From Bacteroidales bacterium (GTDB taxonomy: Bacteria; Bacteroidota; Bacteroidia; Bacteroidales; NBLH01), in the NCBI GenBank assembly GCA_016937695.1, contig JAFGWC010000157.1, positions 1 to 64,000 of the forward strand: 64,000 nucleotides of DNA, given 5' to 3'. Positions 1 through 10,633 of this stretch are shown in pieces. The notes beneath the pieces are model-generated. The model worked only from the letters and a program-made list of their open reading frames with translations, searched no databases and was not told the DNA's origin. Both the position numbers and the translations under genes were made by a program. Each line of letters opens with the position of its first letter. Position 1 is the first letter of the stretch.

Positions 1-203
1 AGTCTCTGGTTTAAAATAGCTGTGACGCTTAATATTATTTGTTTTGCATTTATTCACAGGTAATTAGAAATTTGTAATTGGTAATTAAAAATGAACTATT
101 AATATTCTAAACTGATAATTACCAGTATACTAATCACTTACAAAAAAAAAATAAGCAATACAGTTATTTAAAATATCACAGAGCATCGAAACTAAATCCA
201 TTA

Positions 204-716
204 TTAATTAACTTTATATTCGTATTTTATTTCAGATAATTCTTTGTTTGCCTGCAATATTTTTTTTTCTAAACTTGCTTTAAAAGTTCTTACTGTTTGT
301 AAAATTTCTTGGTTTCCTGTGGCCAGAATTTGAGCAGCTAAAATACCTGCATTTCTTGCACCGTTTAAACTAACAGTTGCAACAGGAATTCCCGGAGGCA
401 TTTGCAAAATTGACAAAATAGAATCCCATCCATCAATTGAAATTGAAGCTTTAATTGGCACGCCAATAACAGGAAGCGGCGTTAATGCAGATACTATTCC
501 GGGTAAATGTGCAGCTCCACCAGCACCGGCAATAATAACTCTAATGCCTCTGTCATAAGCATTTTTAGAAAAATCAATTGCTTGTTGAGGTGTTCTGTGT
601 GCCGATAAAGCATTTATCTCAAAAGGAATTTTAAATTCGTTTAAAATTATTGCTGCTTCCTCCATTATCGGTAAATCAGAAGTGCTTCCCATTATAATAC
701 TTACTAAAGGTTTCAT
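204..716 (-). CDS. purE: N5-carboxyaminoimidazole ribonucleotide mutase (PurE, class I)
   Basis: 170 aa; MGSTSDLPIM, SAHRTP and GAGGAAHLPG motifs typical of PurE. Confidence 0.95.
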   Translation of the reverse strand: MKPLVSIIMGSTSDLPIMEEAAIILNEFKIPFEINALSAHRTPQQAIDFSKNAYDRGIRVIIAGAGGAAHLPGIVSALTPLPVIGVPIKASISIDGWDSILSILQMPPGIPVATVSLNGARNAGILAAQILATGNQEILQTVRTFKASLEKKILQANKELSEIKYEYKVN

Positions 717-993
717 ATGATTATTTTTAAATTATTTTTATTTATATGATTGAAAATCCATAAATTAAAACTCGCAAGTATTTGATTATATTTAACTTAT
801 ATTCATTTTCTTGCATGCTTATTTTTAATGAAAGTTTTATTTATAATAAATATTATTATAAAAATATTCTATTAATGAATAAATTAAAAATAGAATGTTT
901 ACTTAATATTTTTAACTTTGCAAAATAATAAAATTAATGAATTCAAAATTAATAAAATTTAAGTTTTATACGAATTAATAAAAAATTTAAAAA

Positions 994-1533
994 GTGAAAG
1001 AAATTGTTAAAATACTGGATAAAAAATTTGAAATTTTTATTAAATCTGACAAAATTGACGAAGCAGTAAAAAAAGTTGCTGAAAAAATGAATGAAGACCT
1101 TAAAAATGAAGATGTTATATTTCTTGGAATTCTTAACGGCTCATTTATGTTTGCTTCGGATTTGTACAAACAAATACATTTTGATTCGCAAATTTCGTTT
1201 TTGAAACTAGCTTCTTACGAAGGTACAAGCTCAAGTGGAAAAGTAAAGAGATTGATTGGAATAAATGAAGATATAAAAGATAAAACAGTTGTTATTATAG
1301 AAGATATTGTTGATACTGGACATACAATTGAAACAATTTTAAAACAATTATCGGGCTATGAACCAAAAGAAATAAAAATAGCTACATTTTTATTTAAGCC
1401 AAATGCATACAAATCGGATATTAAAATTGATTATATTGGTATTGAAATCCCAAATGATTTTATTTTAGGATATGGCCTTGATTATGACGGATATGGAAGA
1501 AATTTAGCTCATATTTATAAAATAATAGAATAA
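994..1533 (+). CDS. hpt: Hypoxanthine phosphoribosyltransferase (GTG start)
   Basis: 179 aa; PRPP-binding motif VVIIEDIVDTGHT; GILNGSFMFASDL; HPRT size and layout. Confidence 0.92.
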   Translation: MKEIVKILDKKFEIFIKSDKIDEAVKKVAEKMNEDLKNEDVIFLGILNGSFMFASDLYKQIHFDSQISFLKLASYEGTSSSGKVKRLIGINEDIKDKTVVIIEDIVDTGHTIETILKQLSGYEPKEIKIATFLFKPNAYKSDIKIDYIGIEIPNDFILGYGLDYDGYGRNLAHIYKIIE

Positions 1534-1809
1534 AAAAGAATTATAAATATTTTATAAACTGTCAAACAATAAAATTGTAAGTATTTAAATATCAAATAGT
1601 TTTGAGAATTTAAAATTTGACATTAATTGCAAACACTAATTAAAAAGAATTAAACTAAAAAAAGAATCACTTAACTAATTTAAAACACTTTATTCCTCTT
1701 TTTGTAATTCACTCTTTACAATTTTATAATATTTTATAAAGATATTTTTTGCAAATTTTATTAACTTTATACCTGAAATTTATAATTTCCCTTAATATAT
1801 TTAAAACAT

Positions 1810-2799
1810 ATGGCTTCAACAAATTTTGTAGATTACGTAAAAATATACTGTCGTTCTGGAAATGGCGGGCCAGGCTCTGTACATTTATTGCGTTCAAAAA
1901 TTACAGCAAAAGGCGGACCCGATGGTGGTGATGGCGGCAAAGGCGGCAACATAGTTCTTTTAGGAAACAAACAATTATGGACACTAATTCACTTAAAATT
2001 TCAAAGACACATTTTTGCTGAAAATGGTGAAAATGGAAGCGGTGGAAATAGTTCTGGCGCAGACGGAAAAGATGTTTTTATTGAAGTTCCTATTGGAACA
2101 ATAGCTAAAGATGCCGAAACAGGTGAGGTTTTATTTGAAATTACTGAAGATGGAGAAAAAAAAATACTTCTAAAAGGCGGAAGAGGCGGTTTAGGAAATA
2201 CTAATTTTAAAACAGCAACACATCAAACTCCTCGTTTTGCGCAAGAAGGCGAAGAAGGTTCGGAAGGTTGGAAGATTTTAGAACTTAAAATTTTAGCTGA
2301 CGTTGGATTGGTTGGATTTCCAAATGCCGGAAAATCAACACTTTTATCGGTTTTATCTGCAGCTAAACCTAAAATTGCAGATTATCCATTTACTACTTTA
2401 GTTCCTAATTTAGGAATAGTTTCGTACCGCGATCTTAAGTCGTTCGTAATGGCAGATATTCCTGGAATTATTGAAGGAGCATCTCAAGGTAAGGGTTTGG
2501 GTACCAGATTTTTACGGCACATAGAAAGAAACTCTCTTTTATTATTTATGGTTCCGGCAGAAACTATTGAAGTGCATAAAGAATATATAATTTTACTTAA
2601 CGAATTAAAACAGTATAATCCAGAATTACTAGATAAAAAAAGAATACTAGCCATTACTAAATCAGATTTGCTTGATAATGAGCTAATTAAAGAAATCGAA
2701 AAAGATTTACCAAATATTCCTTACGTTTTTATTTCATCAATAATTCAAAAAGGTTTAACTGAACTTAAAGATTTAATTTGGAAAGAATTAAACGAATAA
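1810..2799 (+). CDS. obg: GTPase Obg/CgtA
   Basis: Glycine-rich Obg fold ([18 protein letters not shown]), G1 [12 protein letters not shown]3 [10 protein letters not shown]4 TKSD. Confidence 0.96.
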   Translation: MASTNFVDYVKIYCRSGNGGPGSVHLLRSKITAKGGPDGGDGGKGGNIVLLGNKQLWTLIHLKFQRHIFAENGENGSGGNSSGADGKDVFIEVPIGTIAKDAETGEVLFEITEDGEKKILLKGGRGGLGNTNFKTATHQTPRFAQEGEEGSEGWKILELKILADVGLVGFPNAGKSTLLSVLSAAKPKIADYPFTTLVPNLGIVSYRDLKSFVMADIPGIIEGASQGKGLGTRFLRHIERNSLLLFMVPAETIEVHKEYIILLNELKQYNPELLDKKRILAITKSDLLDNELIKEIEKDLPNIPYVFISSIIQKGLTELKDLIWKELNE

Positions 2800-2886
2800 T
2801 ATTATTATTTGTTTAAAATTCATTTTCGCCATCTATCTAATAATAACACAGTTACGTAAACAAATCTGTTTTTTTGTACAATATTT

Positions 2887-3456
2887 ATGTTAGAAAAATT
2901 AATACAATTTGATACAGAATTATTCCTTTTTTTAAATAGCTTTAATTCTCCATTTTGGGATAAAGTAATGTGGATTATAAGTGATACAAAAACATGGATT
3001 CCACTTTATTTGCTAGTTTTGTTTTTTGTTTTCAAAAAAAATAAAACTAAAGGATTTATTACTTTATTTTTTATGATTGCCCTTATTTTTATAGCAGACC
3101 AAAGCTCAGTTCTATTTTTCAAAAACACTTTTCAACGATTTAGACCATGCCATAACGAAGCTATTTCAAATCTTGTTCATATTGTAAATAATAAATGTGG
3201 CGGTTTATATGGTTTTGTATCATCACATGCAACAAATACATTTGCATTTGCAATTTTCACAGCACTATTTTTCAACAAAAGATACATATATTATTTATTA
3301 TTTTTTTGGGCTTTTATAGTTTCTTACAGCAGAATTTATTTAGGAGTTCACTATCCTGCTGATATTATTTGTGGTGCTATTTTAGGATTATTTATAGGTT
3401 TTTTAATTTATAAATTTTATGATTTCTCATTAAAAAAACTTTTCATAAAAAAATAA
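2887..3456 (+). CDS. PAP2-family membrane phosphatase
   Basis: Membrane protein with RFRPCHN, FVSSHATNTFA and SRIYLGVHYPADI phosphatase motifs. Confidence 0.88.
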   Translation: MLEKLIQFDTELFLFLNSFNSPFWDKVMWIISDTKTWIPLYLLVLFFVFKKNKTKGFITLFFMIALIFIADQSSVLFFKNTFQRFRPCHNEAISNLVHIVNNKCGGLYGFVSSHATNTFAFAIFTALFFNKRYIYYLLFFWAFIVSYSRIYLGVHYPADIICGAILGLFIGFLIYKFYDFSLKKLFIKK

Positions 3457-3476
3457 AATATTTTTATGTTAATATA

Positions 3477-3923
3477 TTAGTTATCAATCACTTTCATTCT
3501 TTTGATAATTGTACAATTTTCAATATAAATATTTTCATCCAGTTTAGTAAAAGTTCCTTTTAAAAGCATATTTTCACCAATTCTAAGTGGTTTTAGAATC
3601 TGCTCATCAGATTTTATTAAAGTACAGAATACATCAAAAGGTAAATTTTCATCTTTAATAAAAATTACTAATTCATCAGATTTGTTTTTATATCCTTCTT
3701 CAACAATTCCGCTAACAATAATTTCTTTACCAATCATTGAAGCTGCAGAATTAATAAAATCAAGTTTTTTTTCTACCCAAGGATATTCTGATGCAAAATA
3801 ATCTTGCTGATTAACTTTATCACTATTTTTAAAAAAGTTAATCAGAGTGTTATTAGATAAAACAAACATTCCTAAAAACAGACCTGAAAAGAATAGAACA
3901 ATATAAATAAACTTTTTTTTCAT
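3477..3923 (-). CDS. Membrane-anchored OB-fold (tRNA_anti-like) protein
   Basis: N-terminal TM anchor; GKEIIVSGIVEEGYKN...LLKGTFTKLDENIYIENC resembles the tRNA_anti-like OB-fold; similar to 4286-4678. Confidence 0.6.
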   Translation of the reverse strand: MKKKFIYIVLFFSGLFLGMFVLSNNTLINFFKNSDKVNQQDYFASEYPWVEKKLDFINSAASMIGKEIIVSGIVEEGYKNKSDELVIFIKDENLPFDVFCTLIKSDEQILKPLRIGENMLLKGTFTKLDENIYIENCTIIKRMKVIDN

Positions 3924-3944
3924 ACTTTTAAAATTTCTGTGAAA

Positions 3945-4157
3945 CTAAATTATTAAATTTTGAATGCCTTTTTTGTTAATAATCCATTTTCCACTTACAA
4001 TTTGTCTTCTAAAGTTAATATCTTGTCGCGTATATTTATTAACAGTTAAAGTGTCGTAAATATTTATAAAAGAACCAATTACGCAACATTTGTCATTCGT
4101 TTTTAATATTGCAAAATTGCTGCCAAATAATTTTTTTATGATTTTATAGCTTGCGAA
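3945..4157 (-). pseudogene. Possible degraded small gene (open frame without start codon)
   Basis: Minus-strand open frame of ~70 codons: FASYKIIKKLFGSNFAILKTNDKCCVIGSFINIYDTLTVNKYTRQDINFRRQIVSGKWIINKKGIQNLII*; no ATG in frame; protein-like composition. Confidence 0.3.
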
Positions 4158-4285
4158 TTAAAGCTCAATTTTAACATAATAATATTCTTCTCTTTTTTAT
4201 CTCATTTATAATCAACAAGAAAAAAAAGTTTTGTTTTTTTTATAAAAATTTTGAAACTAAATTTATTGGAAAGTATTTTTAAAGT

Positions 4286-4678
4286 TTATGGTATGATATA
4301 ACATTTATCAAAAATAACCATTTCGTTAAAACCAACACATTTACCTTTTATAATTATGTTTTTCCCTTGTTTTAAAGGCTTTTTAACTTGTTTAGACGAA
4401 TTTATTAAATTACATTTAACTCCTTCTGTTTTGCCTTTTTCAGCCAAAATTATTACAATTTCGCCTTCTTTATTCTTATAATATTGGTCAATGCGTCCAA
4501 TTAGTGTCAATGATTTTCCTTCGTAAGTACTAATTGCTTTTTTATAATTGATTTTAAACTCCAAAGCTATTTCCGAAGCTTTATACGTATTATTTAGGTT
4601 AATTGAGTTTAATGGTGAGCAGGAAAATATTAAGCTGCTTATTGCAGTTATTATTATAGCTTTATAAAATTGATTCAT
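4286..4678 (-). CDS. Lipoprotein with OB-fold (tRNA_anti-like) domain
   Basis: Lipobox-like LIFSCS; YEGKSLTLIGRIDQYYKNKEGEIVIILAEKG...IIIKGKCVGFNEMVIFDKCYII parallels the neighbouring ORF. Confidence 0.6.
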   Translation of the reverse strand: MNQFYKAIIITAISSLIFSCSPLNSINLNNTYKASEIALEFKINYKKAISTYEGKSLTLIGRIDQYYKNKEGEIVIILAEKGKTEGVKCNLINSSKQVKKPLKQGKNIIIKGKCVGFNEMVIFDKCYIIP

Positions 4679-4899
4679 TTATATTATTTTTGGATATTAA
4701 ATCTTAGAGTAATTTTTTATAAGCCATCGACTATCTTTCATTCATTATTTGAAAAATATCATCTGTGAATACAGATTATTTAAAAGTTTATTAAATAATC
4801 GCTAAAATACATTAAAGAATTTAACTATTTATAACACAAAAATAAATCAAAGTTTAAAATTAAAAGAAACAAATACAAAGCAAATAGATTTGAATTATA

Positions 4900-6336
4900 T
4901 TAAAATCTAACTTTTATGCCTTCCGAGATAATCTTTTTTATTCTATCCATCTCATTATCAGATATATTATTGTTTCTTAAGTTTAAATATTCCAAATGTT
5001 TTAACTTAGTAATATCATCAGGAACTTTAGAAATTTTATTTCCTTCTAATTCTAATTCTTTTAAATTTTGAAGTTTATTAATTCCAAAACCAATATCTTC
5101 AATTTCGTTTTCTGAAGCATTAAATATTTGCAAATTTGAAAGTCCTGTAATATTTTTTGTTATATTTTTTAGCCTGTTAAGACTTAAATCTAAATTTATA
5201 AGATTTTCAAGATTTCCAATAGAAGCTGGAAGTTCTTCAATTTTGTTATTACTTAAATTAAGTTGAGATAAATTTGGTAATTTACCAATAGATAAAGGAA
5301 CCGTTTTTAAGGAGTTTTTTGACAAATTAAATTCACGCAAATTTTTTAAATTTCCAATTGCTGAAGGCAATTCACTTAATTCATTGTTAGATGCATCAAT
5401 TATTTGAATTTCTTGCAAATCGCAAAAGCTTGCCGGCAAAAAAGTAATTCCGGTATTTTTTAAATTAATTTGTTGTAAATTTTTTAAATCGCCTATTGAT
5501 AAAGGAAGTTTAATTAATGTTTGTTTATCATTATCATCAATTTGGTTTTGCAGATAAAACATTTTTAACGACCGAATTTCACCAATTTCATACGGTAATT
5601 CTGTTAATTGATTATCTGAGATATCTAAATAAGGAAGTATTTTTAGCATTCCTATATTATCAGGAATTTTTTTTAGACGATTTTGTCTTAAATCACAAAT
5701 TTTCAAATTAAATAATTCACCAAAAGATTCTGGCAGTTCAACTATCTGATTTTCAGATAAATCCAAGCTCTGAAGATTTTTTAAACGTCCAAAAGATTCG
5801 GGTACATTTGTTAATTTATTCTCCCAAAGTGTAAAATCTTTTAAGTTTTTCAAATTTCCAATAGATTCCGGTATTTTTTCAATTTTATTGCCACCTAACG
5901 AAAGATTTTGAAGAAAAATCAAATTACCAAATTCTTCAGGAATTTCAGTTAATTCATTACCTTCGGCATCAAAAGCAATCAAATTTAGCAAATTGCCTAT
6001 TTCTTTTGGTAGTTTTTTTAATTTATTTCCGCCTAAATTAATATATTGAAGATGAGCTAAATCGTGTATTTGAGAAGGAATTTCAGTTATTTCATTTTCC
6101 CATAAATCAAGCATTTGCAAATTATAAAGTTCAAAAATCTGCATAGGAAATTCGTCGAGTTCCAACTCGCTCAAATTTAATTTATATACTTTATCAGGAT
6201 TTTTTAGTGCTTCTTCAAGAGATAAAAATTCTTCAGCTCTTACTAATGCATCTTCATCTAGCAACTCATTTTGTGCAAAAGTTGTTTGACACTCAAAAAA
6301 GAATAATAGAATACTAAATATTAATAAACTTCTCAT
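4900..6336 (-). CDS. Secreted leucine-rich-repeat protein
   Basis: N-terminal signal peptide; ~17 LRR units of ~23 aa (e.g. LPESIGNLKNLKDFTLWENKLTNVP). Confidence 0.92.
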   Translation of the reverse strand: MRSLLIFSILLFFFECQTTFAQNELLDEDALVRAEEFLSLEEALKNPDKVYKLNLSELELDEFPMQIFELYNLQMLDLWENEITEIPSQIHDLAHLQYINLGGNKLKKLPKEIGNLLNLIAFDAEGNELTEIPEEFGNLIFLQNLSLGGNKIEKIPESIGNLKNLKDFTLWENKLTNVPESFGRLKNLQSLDLSENQIVELPESFGELFNLKICDLRQNRLKKIPDNIGMLKILPYLDISDNQLTELPYEIGEIRSLKMFYLQNQIDDNDKQTLIKLPLSIGDLKNLQQINLKNTGITFLPASFCDLQEIQIIDASNNELSELPSAIGNLKNLREFNLSKNSLKTVPLSIGKLPNLSQLNLSNNKIEELPASIGNLENLINLDLSLNRLKNITKNITGLSNLQIFNASENEIEDIGFGINKLQNLKELELEGNKISKVPDDITKLKHLEYLNLRNNNISDNEMDRIKKIISEGIKVRF

Positions 6337-6463
6337 CTTGTAATAATTTAATTCTTAATTTTTATTGTTTTGCAGATAAATCAAAAAACCAGCCAAATGT
6401 ATTAATTTATATATTCACAGATACCGATTTTAGACAGATATACAAAAAAATTTGACAAATGAT

Positions 6464-7153
6464 TTAATTTATATTTTTACATATTATTTTTAATGCTTCT
6501 TTATGGCATAATGGTGCAAGTTTATTATCATTCACAAATTTAACAACAAAATCAGGATTTGTTTTTGAATATTCTCTTAAAGCCCAGCCAATAGCTTTTT
6601 GTATAAAAAATTCTTTTGAATTAAGATGTTTTTTTATAAATTTTGATAAAAGTTCAATATTTGTTTGTTGTTTGTATTTTAGTTGAAATATAATAGAACT
6701 TCTATTTAGCCACATATTTTCAGATTTATTCCATTTCTGCATTTCATTTTCAATTAAATCAGGATAATAAGTGAAAAATTTTCCAACCAATAAACTGGAA
6801 ATAGCATCAACTGTATCCCACCATGATTTACTAATAATCAGTTTCTTATACAAATTAATTCTGTTTTCATCAACTTTTATCTTAATTTCTTTTTCTAAAA
6901 GTTGTATTGCAAAATATTGAAATTCTCTTTCCGGCTGCTGCCATAAATTTGAAATAATTTCTTCAATATTTTCAGATTCAGGAAAACCATAATCTTTAAA
7001 AAAACTTTTATCTATTTCTTTTCTCAATGGCGATTTAATTCCACAAAAATCAAATTTGTTTTTCATATACTTAGACATAGCAATGGCATTTAACTCATTT
7101 TTATTATTTATGTATTCTACTTTTAATAAATTTATATATCCTGTATTTTCCAT
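6464..7153 (-). CDS. DNA alkylation repair protein (AlkD-like HEAT-repeat glycosylase)
   Basis: ALK repeat signatures: GIKSPLRKEI, QQPEREFQYFAIQLLEK, SWWDTVDAISSLLVG, FFIQKAIGWALREYSKTNPDFV. Confidence 0.9.
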   Translation of the reverse strand: MENTGYINLLKVEYINNKNELNAIAMSKYMKNKFDFCGIKSPLRKEIDKSFFKDYGFPESENIEEIISNLWQQPEREFQYFAIQLLEKEIKIKVDENRINLYKKLIISKSWWDTVDAISSLLVGKFFTYYPDLIENEMQKWNKSENMWLNRSSIIFQLKYKQQTNIELLSKFIKKHLNSKEFFIQKAIGWALREYSKTNPDFVVKFVNDNKLAPLCHKEALKIICKNIN

Positions 7154-7308
7154 AACATGCTAATTTTTAATGTATTACAAATTTCAGTTGTTTAATAAGT
7201 ATATTTTAAAAAACAGTCATTTATTTTTTTTATTCCACATAGATTATTAATTTTGTTTAAATAATACATAAAATTTTTATTATTATATTCTTATTAAACT
7301 TTAAAAGA

Positions 7309-8019
7309 ATGAATTGTATTGTAATTGATGATGATAAAGTATCAAGATTATTAATTGAAAAATACGTTAATAAAACTGATTTCTTAGAATTTAAAGGCGC
7401 TTATAATAACGCAGTTGATGCATTAAATACTATGCAATCAGAAAACGATATTGATTTAATATTTTTAGATATTGAAATGCCAGAAATGAGTGGTGTAGAA
7501 TTTATTAAAACACTCACAAATTTGCCGCAAATTATTGTTATTTCAGCAAAAGACAAATATGCTTTAGAAGCCATAGAATATGATGTTGCAGATTATTTAT
7601 TAAAACCAATTTCGTTTACTCGTTTTGTTAAAGCTGTTGAAAAAGTTCATGCAAAATTTAAAGAAGCACAAGAACAATTAACCGGCAAAGATGGTATTTT
7701 TATCAAAAGCAGTTCTTCTTCTCTTGTTAGGTTAAAATATGAAGATATTCTTTGGATAGAAGCTCTTGAAAATTATGTTATTATTAACACTTTTACCAAT
7801 AAATTTACTATACATTTTACAATGAAAGCAATAATTAATAAGCTTCCTTTAAAAATGTTTTCAAGAGTTCACAGATCGTATATAGTTAATTTAACTAAAA
7901 TTGAAATGATTGAAGACAATGCAATTGTTATGAAAATAAAAGGCGAAACTAAAAGCATTCCTATTGCAAAATCTTATAAAGAAGATTTAATGAACAATAT
8001 AAATATTATGACCAAATAA
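7309..8019 (+). CDS. LytTR-family response regulator
   Basis: Receiver domain (VIDDDKVSRLLIEKY, IFLDIEMPEMSGVEF, KPISF) plus LytTR (DILWIEALENYVIINT, FSRVHRSYIVNL). Confidence 0.95.
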   Translation: MNCIVIDDDKVSRLLIEKYVNKTDFLEFKGAYNNAVDALNTMQSENDIDLIFLDIEMPEMSGVEFIKTLTNLPQIIVISAKDKYALEAIEYDVADYLLKPISFTRFVKAVEKVHAKFKEAQEQLTGKDGIFIKSSSSSLVRLKYEDILWIEALENYVIINTFTNKFTIHFTMKAIINKLPLKMFSRVHRSYIVNLTKIEMIEDNAIVMKIKGETKSIPIAKSYKEDLMNNINIMTK

Positions 8020-8050
8020 AAGAAGCAGCTAAAAGCTGCTCTTTTTATTT
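8018..8050. terminator. Rho-independent terminator
   Basis: AGCAGCT (8024-8030) / AGCTGCT (8034-8040) hairpin with CTTTTT tail after the LytTR gene. Confidence 0.75.
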
Positions 8051-9178
8051 ACTGATATTTTGCAAACTATCAATTATTTCTTTACTTAATAAATTCAAAC
8101 CTTTTTCTGCATTTTTAATTGAGCTCTCAATATCACTTTTTCTTTCAGATAGACTAAATATTTTATTCAAATATAATTTCTCCTTTAAATCAATATTTCC
8201 ATCAAAATAGCCACAAATAGCCCAAATTGGTTTATAATGCTTTTTACACAATTTTGAAAGTTTAAAAATAAGCTTTTCGTTCAAAGTTTGATTATCAATT
8301 TTGCCTTCTCCGGTTATTACAATATCTGCTTGTTTAATTTTATTCTCTATATCTACTTTTTCAAAAATTAAATCTGAACCGGAAACTATTTTTGCATTTA
8401 AAACTGCATATAAAGAACCTGCAATTCCTCCGGCAGCTCCAGAACCTTTAATGCTTTGAATATCAACACCATATTGTTTTTTAAGTATTTTTGAAAACGA
8501 TTTTAAAGATGCATCAAGGTATTTGATTTGTTCTAAACTAGCACCTTTTTGAGCTGCATAAACATACGATGCTCCATTTTTTCCATAAAAAGGATTATTT
8601 ACATCAACGGCTATAATAAAACTTACATTGCAATTTTTAGTTATTGATTTTGAATTGTCTATTCTAAAAATATTTTTTAATTCCAATACATAAGCCGAAA
8701 GTTGTTTATTATTTTTGTCATAAAATTCAAAACCTAAAGCATCTAAAATTCCAACAGCAGCATCGTTTGTAGCGCTTCCGCCCAAAAATAATATTATTTT
8801 ACTGGCGCCTTTAAGAATTGCATCTTTCACCAATTCACCAGTTCCGGATGAATTAGCTGCCATTATATCAGGATTATCTTTAATTAAAGATAATCCTGAT
8901 GATTTTGCTAGCTCAATGTATGCAGTAGAATTTTTTTTATCAAACAAATAAAAACTATCTATTTTTTTTCCAATTGGATTTAAAATTTGCAAATCATTTT
9001 TTTGAAATCCTTCAAAACTAGTGAAAATATCAATTGAACCTTCACCTCCATCAGCAAGAGCTTGCTCAATAATGTTCAAATTTAATTTTGAATTTTTAAA
9101 TTTGTTCTTTAAAATATCAATAATTTCATTTGCAGATAAAGAGCCCTTAAAGCTATCAGGCGCAATTAATATATTCAC
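8045..9178 (-). CDS. Glycerate kinase (type 1)
   Basis: MNILIAPDSFKGSLSA; ADGGEGS; FLGGSATNDAAVGILDALGF; GSGAAGGIAG; VITGEGKID. Confidence 0.95.
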   Translation of the reverse strand: MNILIAPDSFKGSLSANEIIDILKNKFKNSKLNLNIIEQALADGGEGSIDIFTSFEGFQKNDLQILNPIGKKIDSFYLFDKKNSTAYIELAKSSGLSLIKDNPDIMAANSSGTGELVKDAILKGASKIILFLGGSATNDAAVGILDALGFEFYDKNNKQLSAYVLELKNIFRIDNSKSITKNCNVSFIIAVDVNNPFYGKNGASYVYAAQKGASLEQIKYLDASLKSFSKILKKQYGVDIQSIKGSGAAGGIAGSLYAVLNAKIVSGSDLIFEKVDIENKIKQADIVITGEGKIDNQTLNEKLIFKLSKLCKKHYKPIWAICGYFDGNIDLKEKLYLNKIFSLSERKSDIESSIKNAEKGLNLLSKEIIDSLQNISK

Positions 9179-9185
9179 AAAAAAA

Positions 9186-10436
9186 TTATTTTATTTTAGA
9201 TACATAAAAATAGTCTATTACAATTGAGCATTTTTTTCCTGCTAATAAACCAATCCAATCTCCAAAAAAAGCTTCAAAATTCATAGAATGAACAAGTTCT
9301 TCGTTAATAAAAAAATAAAGCTTATTGTTTATCTTCCTGATAGTGAGCTTATTGTAATTTAATTTATTAAAATTAGATAATTGAGTATAGTCAACATAAT
9401 CAATCACTCCAGGTGCCATTTTATAAATTGTATAAAATCCACTTTTAGTAATACCAAATCTATACGAATTCTTCTTATCTTCGCTAACTCCCCACATAAT
9501 ACAATTTTCAAATTCTTTTTCAGAATCAACAACTTTGTATCTGGCTTCAATTTCAAAATTATCTTGCTGATTTATGTAAAAAGGAATTAAAGAATGATAA
9601 AATTCACCTTTTGACTCAAAATAATAACAGCCATCTTTTATTAATAAACTTACATTTTCATTATTACTTAATGCCCATTCATTACTATTGCTGTTAAAAT
9701 CTTCCTTTAAAATAAAAGTTTTATCACTATTAATAATTGCTGTATAATTGTCATAATTTTTATTCATATTTACAGCTTCAGGAACAGAATTACTACTTAG
9801 ATAAGACACTTTTAAAAAATCTATTTCTATAGATGAACTTTTACCTATTTCAAAACCAATTTTTTTTCCATAGAAATTAACAAAAGACATGCTGTAAACC
9901 ATTTTTTCGTTAAAGAAAAAATAGTAAACATTATGATATTTTCTAATTGTCAGCAAATTAAATTGTTTGCTCTTATAATTGTCTAATTCTGTCCAATCTA
10001 TAAATTTATTATAAGTTCTGTCTTTATAATTTGTTATTTCAAATTTTGCAGTTTGAGAAAATAAATATCCATAATCCTCGTAAGGATCATTTGTTATTCC
10101 CCACAAAAATGCTTGGCCTGAAGTTTCTGTTCCACTAACAAAACGTATACTGGCCTCAATTTCAAAATCTTTACTATTATCAAAATCAATTTGCATATTT
10201 ACAGTTTGAGAACTTTCATCGTTTAATGTTTGAACAAAATATTTCCCTTCCCTTATAGAAGCAAATTTATTATCGGTGCTTCCAGTAAACCACGAATTTT
10301 CGTTTGAACTAAAGTCATCATAAAATATATTAGTTTTATTATATCTAAAGCTATCATAATCAGAAGGCGACATGCTTTGTGAAAATAAATTAATATTAAC
10401 AAATGTCAGAATTATTAAAACAAGTATTTTTTTCAT
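9186..10436 (-). CDS. Secreted protein with two tandem LamG/DUF1080-like units
   Basis: Signal peptide; repeated blocks FYDDFSSNENSWFTG...FFFNEKMVYSMSFVNFYGKKIGFEIGKSSSIEIDFLKVSYL and LKEDFNSNSNEWALS...FFINEELVHSMNFEAFFGDWIGLLAGKKCSIVIDYFYVSKI. Confidence 0.6.
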   Translation of the reverse strand: MKKILVLIILTFVNINLFSQSMSPSDYDSFRYNKTNIFYDDFSSNENSWFTGSTDNKFASIREGKYFVQTLNDESSQTVNMQIDFDNSKDFEIEASIRFVSGTETSGQAFLWGITNDPYEDYGYLFSQTAKFEITNYKDRTYNKFIDWTELDNYKSKQFNLLTIRKYHNVYYFFFNEKMVYSMSFVNFYGKKIGFEIGKSSSIEIDFLKVSYLSSNSVPEAVNMNKNYDNYTAIINSDKTFILKEDFNSNSNEWALSNNENVSLLIKDGCYYFESKGEFYHSLIPFYINQQDNFEIEARYKVVDSEKEFENCIMWGVSEDKKNSYRFGITKSGFYTIYKMAPGVIDYVDYTQLSNFNKLNYNKLTIRKINNKLYFFINEELVHSMNFEAFFGDWIGLLAGKKCSIVIDYFYVSKIK

Positions 10437-10633
10437 AAGTTTATTTTTTAGGTTATTTTATTAAAAAAGAAATGCTCGCTAACTATACTATTTTAAACAA
10501 TATATTTTCAAATTTACTACCTTTTATCAATTAAATAATAATAATTTTGTGTAAAATATTAAAAAAAATGAATTTTTTATCAGTAAATTTATAAAAAATA
10601 AATTTGCATTTTAAATAACTAAAACAATAATCT

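Noticed and set aside
1749-1931. 60 aa plus-strand ORF overlapping the obg start
   Set aside because: Out of frame with obg and without motifs.
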